Source: Echinarachnius parma (taxonomy: Eukaryota > Echinodermata > Echinoidea > Clypeasteroida > Echinarachniidae). Taken from it: 64,000 nt of DNA. Positions within the stretch are counted from its first letter, which is position 1. Every line of letters starts with the position of its first letter. The stretch covers positions 248,001-312,000 of the forward strand of contig JBAMJV010003290.1 of assembly GCA_037951105.1 (NCBI GenBank). Reading direction: 5' to 3'. The position numbers and the translations under genes were made by a program. Shown here one piece after another: positions 11,301-22,448 of this stretch. The notes beneath the pieces were generated by a model. The model was not told the DNA's origin and ran no database searches. It was given only the letters and a program-made list of their open reading frames with translations.

Positions 11301-14300
11301 CTTGATATTCTATGACAAAACTTAGTAAAATGAGCAAATTAGCCCTAAATGGGTAAATAACCCAATAAAAGTTTAATAGATTATTCATCCCAAACCTTGT
11401 GTATCTGTTCGCGTCGCATCACAATGCGGTACTTGTCTGCCTCTTCCGAGTGCATGATCTTGATGTCGCCGACCCCGCGCTCCTTCCACTGCCGCCCCGT
11501 GACGTCGAACCGGTAGAGCTTCCCGCGGCCGACAAACGCAACGGTCTCCTCCTCCTCGCCGGTTACCAAGTCGACCTTGTCGGGGAGCTTCACGATTGGC
11601 TGGAAGTGAATGTCACACTCTTCCTCTGGGTTCACTTCCTCCCCTGGAAAATTAATTTGATTTTTATTTGATTTTATTCATTTATTTTCAACATAATTTC
11701 ATGGTACAAATAATCATACAAATGATAAAGGAATGATAATTATGAATATGTCAATGACAGACACAAAACAATATCATTTTAGACTAATTTCAACCATGTA
11801 GGGTAGCTTTTCCATTGGCTGGTAGTGAATGTCACACTCTTCCACTGGGTTCACTTCCGCTAGGTATTGCAAACAATTCCATTAAAACAACATCATTTTT
11901 AATCATCCCCTCTCTGGTTATCAAAACACTCTTTTCAAGTTATGCGATTGGCTGAATTCAAATGAAACAAATATTTTCCAGATTTGGCTGGAAGTGAATG
12001 TCACACTCTTCCTCTGGGTTCACTTCCTCCCCTGCAAAATTACAGGATATAATTTATGAACAGTATCATTAATTAAAAGTTAATGATAGGAACAATTTTA
12101 TAATCAATTCAACACAAAATAGCACTATTTTCCCTATCATCATTTCTTCTATGGGCAGCAACTCATCCTTGAAAGGTAGCTTTCCGATTGGCTGAAAATG
12201 AATGTCATGCTCTTCCACTGGGTTTACTTTCTCCCCTACAAATGAACACAAAATATGAAGTATTGGTGCAATTATTTACCCCATCACAAAATATGAAGTA
12301 AAGGTACAATTATTTACTCAAACACAAAATATGAAGTATGGATACAAATATTTACTCAATCGATAAATTAAAAAATCAAAATAACTACAGCATGTAATGA
12401 CTGACAAATGCAACCATCATCTCCATCTGGATTAGTTTAATACTAGAAAATATAGAAATCCTTTCTACCAAAATATAATTTCAACTTCAATCACCACAAT
12501 AACGATGACCAAAAATAACGATGACCGCAGAAACTTTTCTAGAGAAAAGGAAGTCTTACCCTCGTGACTCGTAGATGCCGTAGACGTGGATGGTTTGGGC
12601 TTTGCTGCTTCCGCTCTTAGGATTTCTGCAAACGCAGATGAAATCTTGGGGTCACATGACTTGACCTCTGGCATTGATGTCTGGCTTTCTGCAAGTTACA
12701 ATGAATCAGGGAGGGAAAAAAAGTTTAAATTTTATTTTGGGGGGCTACTTTTCAATTCTGCCTGCATTAAAAATCGCCCTCAGTAATGTGTTTGCATTGA
12801 TCTCTTTGTGGGATTTTACACAGTTTTTAAAAATGAATTTCGGGAGCTCTTTTTGGCATTTTGGGGGTATATTGCCACGAGCCCAGTGTATTTGGATAAA
12901 AGTAGAATCTTAAACTGAATTGTATAATTCAATGCTAGAAATTGACCTTTTTTTTACCTTGTGGCCCAGTCGGGCAAGTTTTTTTTAAGATGTTTCAAAT
13001 TCAAGTGGCCCCCCAAAAAGAAAAACAAATTCTGTTATATTTGGTTGCCCATTAGGGCTAATAAAATTTAGAATCATTTGGTATCCCGAAGCTAATTTTT
13101 TAGTGGCCCCATACCGGAGTGGCCTGTGCTGATTTTGAGCACTGCATAGGTTTATTTACCTGTAGAACTGACGGCGGCTGTTATCTTGGCAACGGCTGCT
13201 GCCTTGTTGGTGGCTTTCTGCTCGCTCTCCAGGTCATCTTTAGCGTTCTCCACGGCCGCCTTGAACGCCCCCGCCGTTTCCGCCGTCTTGAACCGGACGG
13301 CCAGCTGCTCCATTTGGGCGATTCCGTCGGACGCGTCCATCGCTGACCAGACCCACGATCGGTCGGACCCCGCGTTCGGTTTCAGCGTGAGGCCCGGGGT
13401 CACGTAGTGGTTGGCACACACTTTGAACACCTGGGGATAAAGTGGGAGAGGGGGTGGGGGGGGGGGGGGAAACATAACAAATGGATTATCTAACAATAAT
13501 AATAGTTTTGATTTATATAGCGCCTGATATGATACAATATCGTCTCTAAGCGCTTTACCAAAGTACCAAACCCATGATCGGTCAGATCCCACATTAAATT
13601 TTCAGCATGAGGCCCGCGGTCACATATTGATTGGCACACACTTTAAACACCTGGGAATAGTGAAGGGGGGATAAGGAAAATAATATAATAAAATAATAAT
13701 AATAATAGATTCTATTTATAAAGCACCTACTATGATGCAATATCATCTCTAAGACTTTAAAGCGCTTGACCAAACCCATGATCGGTCAGACCCAGCATTG
13801 GGTTTCAGTGTGAGGCCTGCGGTCAAGTAGTGATTGGCACACAATTTAGGGGAAAAAATAGCAGGAAACATAAAATATGGATAATAACATAATAATCATA
13901 TTTTTGATTTATATAGCGCCAAATTTGAACTAAAATTAATGATGATATAATGAATCAAAGAAGGATGAAATGAATTACCTGTTCTCGCCTCATGACAATC
14001 CTATAGGCATGGTCATCAGCGTTGTAGAGGATCTTGATATCCCCAACCCCCCTCTCCTTCCACTGTTTGGAATCCAAATCGTAGCGGAACAGCTTGGCTC
14101 TGTGGCTGAACTTGACGTCTTCCCCTTCCTCTCCTGAAAAAGAAAAACAAAATATAACGGAAAATGACACTTTTAATACATTTCACAGACATTTAACATG
14201 ACAAGTGCCATCTATTATCCTCACATAATTTTTCTTCTTTCTCATCTACATATCTCTTTTTGCACTCATCACACTTTCTACTGCTTTGATTCCAAATCAT

Positions 14301-17300
14301 TACGGAACACCTTGGCTCGGTGGCTGAATTTAACCTCCTCCCCTTCCTCTCCTGAACAAGAAAGGACAACAAGCAAGGTTAAATGACATCTTCAATACTA
14401 GGCCAGATCATACCAAAGACGTTATAAATGGTCCGTAATGCTTTCATGCCAGACACTTTGCATTTCTGTAAAAAGAAGGAACTTTGAAGGGAAGTACTGA
14501 CCTGTCTTAACTTTGTAGTCATCTGCCAGTTGCACGATGGGCTCGAAGTAGATATCATCCCCCTGCTCGACCACCTCCTCCCCGCCGTCCGTCCCGGTCG
14601 ATATCGTCCTCGTCCGACCATGGGGGCTGCTCGAGAACGACGTTTTCGGGGAGCGTCCCCCTCCCGGCGACTTGGCGGGACTCTTCGCGGTGACCTCCTT
14701 GACATCCATACGGAACGAGAACGACGAGCCCTGTGACTTGGCGAGGTCGGCGAACGTAAGTTCCGGTTTCGTTGTTTCGCCCGACGTCGAGGCTGTTGGC
14801 GTCTCACCACCCAACGACTGAGGAAGTTTGAAAAGACAATCGTATCATCAACACTGGTTATGGTAGTGCCATTATAAAAGAGCTTCAACATCAAAAAATT
14901 TGATTTGGCAAGGTCAGCAAACGCGAGTACCAGTTTTATTTAGTTTATTCACTTGATGTGTAAAGTAGAAAAAGACCCGTTACATGAAAATTCACGATTA
15001 ATTTTATGATCAAATGATTTATCATACAATTGATGAATTGATTGTATGATTCTTGCATTTCCCATAGAGTTTATTACAGGGCCTGACCTCCTTGACATCC
15101 ATACGGAACGAGAACGAAGAGCCCAGTGACTTGGCGAGGTCAGCGAACGAAAGTGCCGGTTTCGTTGTTTCGCCCGACGTCGAGGCTGTTGGCGTCTCAC
15201 CACCCAACGACTGAGGAAGTTTGAAAAGACAATGATAATATCAACGCAGGTTTATTTACTTGATGTGTAAAGTAGAAAAAGACCCGTTACATGAAAATTC
15301 ACGATTAATTTTATGATCAAATGATTTATCATACAATTGATGAATTGATTGTATGATTCTTGCATTTCCCATAGAGTTTATTACAGGGCCTGTCAAGTTC
15401 TTGTAGGCAATGAGTTAACACTGGTTTTAACAAAGCCATCCAATATATACAGAGACACAGAGCAATCAAGCACATGAAAAGAGCAAAAAAGGCCATGAAA
15501 GGAACAAAGGAAGAAACGCCGTGTCAGTATTCCAGAATGCAACCCCTTCCATGTCTCCGTCATACTTTTGCAGGTGAGGTTCAAGAATTACCTGGAAAAT
15601 CTATGCTGATTATTATCAAATTGTTTATTAGACATTTGGGGAATAAAATCAGAATAGATAAATAATTTATACTTGATTTAATATTCGGTATTGCACTCAA
15701 TGATAAATAAAAGTCAAGAATTTTTTTTTTTATTTAATTTGTTTTAAAAGTTAATTTTATCACAAAAAGTGAGAAACATGCAGAGGTTCCAGAAATATAA
15801 GTATAAGTATCAGTAATAATATCAGACCTTAAATGCATCTGAGAATGAGTAGCCTCCTTGAGCAACAACAGGTTTTACAGGTGGCTGGATCGCAGCAGTG
15901 CCAAAAGCGAATCCTGTAGAAGCAGCAGCAGCTGGGGTCTTTTCGGCAACCTTCGGAGGGGGGGCACCACTGTCGGGAAATGAAAACTGGGGCAACAAAC
16001 TACCACTACTGAAGGTGAATTTATCAGTTACGAGGGTACCGCCAGGAGTAGTGGCACCGGATGTGGTTGTCGGTGCGATAGCGGTTTCTCCTTTGGGCTC
16101 GGCGTCGTCTTTCTTGGCAGCGCCGAAGGCGAAGGAGGTGGACTCCGTTGATGGTGCAGATGGCGCGCCAAAGTTTGAAGGGGGCTTGAACGTGGTGCTC
16201 GGGGCACCACCATCTTTAGCGGTAGTGTCTGCAGTCCCTGTGTTAGACATTTGTGCCAGGTTGAAACCAGAGGGCACATTGAAGGGTGCACCATCATCAC
16301 CACCAGATGCACCGCTGCCGGTGCCAGAACCAAATGATACTCCAGTTCCACTGCCGGCACCTGAACCGAAAGAGAATCCTGTTCCGGTGCTGCTAGAACC
16401 CGAACCGAAACTGAAGCCGGTTGAAGGAGCACTCCCCTGCTGCCCGAGGCTGAATCCTGCTGGCAGTTTAACAGCGGCACCAGCAGGGAGACCAGCAGTA
16501 CCTCCACTTGCACCGGTGGTCGCAGATGTTGGTGCAGGTTCAGCACCTGGTTGGGCAGAACCACATGCTACGCAAGCCAGTGAATCCACAGAGTTATTTG
16601 AGTAGCACTCGTCGCAATCCCACGTTCCAGACTTGTTGGCGAATCTTGCTGCAATGGCACCACCAGCAGCACCTACACTCACGGCTGAAGGGGCGAATTT
16701 CGGCGCAGCAGGAGCTGCAGAAACTGGCTTGGATGAACCTGGCTGTGCGGAGCCACAGGCAACGCAAGCCAGTGAATCCACAGAGTTATTTGTGTAGCAG
16801 CCGTCGCAATCCCACGTTCCAGACTTGTTGGCGAATCTTGCTGCAATGGCACCACCAGCAGCACCTACACTCGCGGCTGAAGGGGCGAATTTCGGCGCAG
16901 CAGGAGGTGCAGAAACTGGCTTGGATGAACCTGGCTGTGCGGAGCCACAGGCAACGCAGGTTGGTGATTCTGCAGAGTTGTTTGAGTAGCAGCCGTCGCA
17001 TTCCCACGTTCCAGACTTCTTGGCAAACCTTGATGCGATACTCGATGGAGCCTGTGGAGAGCAAGAAAAAACGTTTTAGGAAATCTTAATTAACAAGAGA
17101 TACATTTGTATAATGTTTTTGTAATTCTGTGTACTTTTACATATTTAATTTTTTGTGATGGATATCATGCTTTGTCTGTCATTGTCAAATAATTCCGCTT
17201 GTGTTTTTTATTCACCTCTTGCTTTTTATCACCTCCCATCAACAATCCAAGGAGCTGTGGGTTGGCTTTCGTTGCCGGGCTTTCTGGCTTCTGCACAAGA

Positions 17301-20300
17301 TTAATCGAATGACAAGAAAACAAGATCAATACATTGAGGTTTAATAAAGTTGAACAGATTACACAACACAACAAAATTGAATCTTTATTATAATCACCTC
17401 CGCTGCCATCAAAATCATGATCCTAATCACCATCATCTTTGTTGTCATCTTCATTACCATCACCATATCGTCATCATCAGCATAACTTTCCTTCTTTTTC
17501 TTGTCATCATCATCAACATCATCATCATTATCAACATCATCACCATCACCATTGTCATCATCATTATCATCATCATCATAGTCATCATCGTCACCATCAT
17601 CATTAACATTGTCATCATCACTCTCCTCTTCCTTAACACTATCATCATCATCATCGTCATCATCATCATCATCATCATCGTCAACATCATCATCATCATT
17701 ACCCCTCTCCTCTTCCTTATCACTATCATCATCATCATCATCTATCTATCCTCACCTGCGCACTTCCCAAGAGCAAACTGGTCAGTTCAGGGTTGGCTTC
17801 CGAGACCGAGGGTGTCACGCTGTCTTTCTTGGGCTACATGACAATGGAACAAAATATGAATATAAATTCATGGTACAAAATATGAATATAAATTCATGGA
17901 ACAAAATATGAATATAAATTCATGGAACAAAATATGAATATAAATTCATGGAACTACTGCATATAAGATCTTTGCACACTCTGCAGTAAGTCAATGGGAG
18001 TAACGATACAATTTTTTCTTCATTTTTTGTGGTTGCTATGGTACAGAGTATGCGATAATGCTGCATCTCAACAAAAAAACATGACAATTTACCCATTGCT
18101 TGAGACAAGGTGATGTAGCTTGTATATTATATATAAACTTGTGGTATTAAATTTATTTTTTCAGGAAAAAAGGCACCTTAGCATTTTACTAAGCATTAAT
18201 TATTATAAACAAAACAAACAGAGTACAGATCTACTATTCACAGCAAATCTACTGTTCAGCATCACATTGAATAGAATCAAATAAGATTAGAAATTAGTTC
18301 ACCAAACAAAAGTTCAAAAATACACTTTTCTAATAGTTTATAAACATCAAGAAAAATAGTATGTGTGTGTGCAAATGAGATATAATGTATATATTCAATC
18401 AAGTCATTTTGGAAATAGGGGCATCCCGAAAAGCTATAATGCTTGAGTGTTTTGACCACCTGTCATAAATATACATGTACATATACAGTTTCCTTTATGT
18501 GGGAAGTTCAAAGTTATTTGCCTGGTTTAATTCTAGTCGAGATTTACGCATATATTACTCGTAGTTGAACAGAAATGTCAGTCGCCAGATTGGGCAAACA
18601 ATCGAGTCCATTTGTGAAATTGTACTTGCCCAACATAAATTCTGGCAAGTGCTATTGACAGCCCTGCAAAAGGTCACCCTGGACAAAACCAACTATCAAC
18701 CATCCTTTGCTTCTGTACAAAATGATTTACAAATTAAGAAGGACTCTAGAGGACCTACCTCGACTTTCTGGCCGAGCATGTTCTGCGCCTTGTCAAACGC
18801 CTCCTTGAAGCGGCGCGCGTCCTCCGCGTGTTTGAACTTGACGCACAGCTGCTCGTCTTTGGCCTCCTCCTCGGAGAAGTCGACGGCGACCCACACCCAG
18901 GACGTCTCGGACGACTGCATGGGCTTCAGCTCCATCTCCTTAGTGATCCAGTGATTCGCGCAGAGCTAAGGGGAGGTCAAAGGTCAATATTTATATGAAA
19001 AACAATGTTTTAGCGATTATGAAAATGAGGAACAGTGGCAAAATTAAAACTCAGGACATCTCAGATGACTGCATGAGCTTCAGCTCCATCTCCTTGGTGA
19101 TCCAGTGGTTTGCACGCAACTGAGGGGAGGTCAAAGGTCAAAGGTAAATGGTCAAATGTAATCAAGATTTATTTTTCATGTTACAGGTAAAAATATAAGC
19201 ACTGAGGCAATATTTCCAAAAATTTAATCCTACAATCTCTCCCAAGACTGCATGAGTTTGACCTCCATCTTCTCGGTTATCCATTAGTATGTACACAACT
19301 GAGTGGGAGGTCAAAGGTCAATATTTAATTTGTTTTTCCGATTAAGAAAATGAGGAGCAGTGGCAAAATTAAAACTCGGGACGTTTTGGATGACTGCATG
19401 GGTTTCAGCTCCATCACCTTGGGGATCCATTGGTTTGAACACAACTGAGGGAGGTCAAAGGTCAGAGGTCAATATTTATATGAAGAACAATTCATATTTC
19501 CCACTTTGAATATGAAAAACAGTTGCAAAACTAAAACTCAGGACGTCTCAGATGACTGCATGGGTTTCAGACCCATCTCCTTGGTGACCCAGTGATTTGC
19601 ACACAACTGAGGGAGGTCAGAGGTCAGAATTAAAAGGTTTAAGGTCGAGTTGCAAATTTCCAAAAAAACAACTCCTCAGACAACTGCATAGGTTTCACTT
19701 CCTTCCTTGGACTTAGGTTAATAAAGGATAAATTGTTGTCAGAGAGAAGATCAAAAACCCAGATAAACGCCACGTCACTCACCTTATAGACCAAGCATGG
19801 TGGCATAGCGGTTAGAGTGTCCGCTTCATGCACAGGAGGTCCCGGGTTCAAACCCAGACCGGGTCATACCAAAGACTTTTAAAATGGTACCTTCTGTCTT
19901 CTAGCCAGGCGCTAGGCAGTTATAGTATGGAGAAGGGAGATTTAATCACACAAGTTACCAGAGGACTGGCCCCCTTCTGTACATTCTACATTTAATAGTA
20001 GATGTTTGGCCTAGGGCTAATGAATCTGAGATAGGCGCCGCCTTATGTGCCAAAATTGGCACGGTAAGGACTTTAAACTCACCTTATAGATCTGATCCCT
20101 CCTCATCAGGACGCGAGCGGTGCCCGTCCTGGGGTTGCGGTGAATCTTGATATCGCCGACCCCCCGTTCCTTCCACGCCTTGAGGTCGCTGGCGTAGCGG
20201 TAGAGCTTGGCGCGATGACGGAACAACAACTCCTCGTCCTCCTCCCCGGTGCTGATAGTGCCGATGTCGGGCAGCGAGATGATGGGCTCGTAGTGGGGGT

Positions 20301-22415
20301 CGTATGCGTCGTCGTGGCCATGGTGGTCATCGCCGTCCTCGCCATCGTGGTGCGGCTTGCTGCCGGCGCCAAATATAGGGGCACCGGCGTTGGCGAAATG
20401 GAACGGCTTGTCAGTTTCTGAAAGGAGGTTATCAATTTGAATCATTAACATCACCATACTTGTATTGATGAATACAAAAAGTACTATGTCTCGTAATTAC
20501 GGATGAAAAATAGTTAAAATAAGTATTTAGAGATCATGTACTCGTATAAATGTTACTTATTATAATTATCATTATCTCGTAACTTTGTTAAAATGTGCAA
20601 AGTGTGATGAATGTGTAAAATTAATGTATAAAATGTGTATTTTTGTGATATGATATGTCCCTTAAGTGATTTCACGCTAACAGCAAAGTGGTATGTGCTA
20701 ACTCATTACACTGACTTTGAAAACAGTTATTATTTTCCAGTGGATAATTACAAATTACTTCAATTGTGAATTTCTTTTTAACGACCAAAATAAGTTCCAA
20801 GCATCTATTGGTAATACGAAAACAACAAGGTATGGGAGAACCACTAGAGTTATAAGTAAGTTTTGTGGATTTGGACAATGTTACTAGATCTCATCAATTA
20901 TAAATAAGGACAACTAACTTGACAAATGACAAGAATGCTATCGAGAACACTAAACAATTCTCACCCTTTTTGCCAAAGCCTTCTCCGAAGCTAGATGCTG
21001 TGTCTGCCGCTATCATCGCAAACGAGATCCCCACGCTGGAGTCTCCGCCGGCAAATAAACTACCACCTGTGAGAAAATAATAAATAAAAGCATTGAATTC
21101 TAAAAAAGCATCTATTGGTAATACGAAAACAACAAGGTATGGGAGAACCACTAGAGTTATAAGTAAGTTTTGTGGATTTGGACAATGTTACTACATGTAG
21201 ATCTCATCAATTATAAATAAGGACAACTAACTTGACAAATGACAAGAATGCTATCGAGAACACTAAACAATTCTCACCCTTTTTGCCAAAGCCTTCTCCG
21301 AAGCTAGATGCTGTGTCTGCCGCTATCATCGCAAACGAGATCCCCACGCTGGAGTCTCCGCCGGCAAATAAACTACCACCTGTGAGAAAATAATAAATAA
21401 AAGCATTGAATTCTAAAAATGGAATTTTCACACTGGAATAATTGCCAGTGAATCCCTTCTTCCTCAAGCCATTGGCCAATTTGGAGATTTCCTCTTCAAA
21501 TTGTACAGTGTATATATTGTACCTTTTATAAGATCAATAAATAATGAATGAATGAATTAAATATATATATTGTACAGTGTATATATTGTACCATTTACAA
21601 GATCAATAAATGATAAATGAATAAAATATATATTTTAGTAAAAAAAAACAAACAATACATTACCAGGTGGGTTTGCATCGAAGGACTGTGAGCTACTAGC
21701 CAGAGCGCCAAAGCCAGTCAGAGCAGCGGGTTCTGAATTGCAGAGATTACAAAAATAGATCACAATTGAGCTCAAAACAAATATGCAATCATATTGCAAA
21801 TCATAATTCATCCGGTTGAGATAAAATTATAAAGATCAGCGTCCAACTCTGTCTGTTGCCAGATGTCGGTTGCAAAATGTTCCACTTACAGAAATAAGTC
21901 GTTCAAGTTCATTAGTTAAAAACAATGGTAACTATTCAATCACAACTTTAAGTCCCCATTTGATTTTGCATTTTATCCCCCCCACCCCCCCCCCCCCAAA
22001 AAAAAGGGAACTTCATGAAACAAAATAATAAGGGGAACAATATTTGAGTCAATAATTAAGTGCGTTAAAATCATATTTATAATTTAAACTTACTCATGTT
22101 TAACAGTTCTTTAGTAAACCCTCTGAAGTTTCAATTCTGATTAAAGTCAATACCTCTGAATTGTATAATAATATTTAGTTTTTAAAATTACCAGATGGTT
22201 TTGCTGCCGGACTGCTAAATGACAATGAACTACCAGCAGAGGATCCAAACACAGCTGGTGCTACAGGTTCTAAAATTATTTTAAAAATAATGAATCATCA
22301 TCACCGTCACCATCTCCATCACCATCACCACCATCATCATCATCGTCACTGTCACTGTCACTGTCACTGTCACTGTCACCATCACCATCACCATCACCAT
22401 CACCATCACCATCAC

Positions 22416-22448
<33 letters not shown>

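Noticed and set aside
13155..13592. Exon 16 of copy L extended upstream as one 146-codon frame
   Set aside because: The extension crosses a clear acceptor (CCCAG before GTGTTCAAAG), a G-run and a repeat, none of which is conserved in R.
17350..17841. Poly-Ile/Ser/Met/His open frames over ATC microsatellites (also near 3000, 22300, 39200 and 54700)
   Set aside because: Any frame through (ATC)n is open; there are no flanking coding features and lengths vary freely between copies.
19795..19870. Functional tRNA gene
   Set aside because: A and B boxes are present but I could not pair an acceptor stem, and the sequence continues into a SINE tail shared with other places.
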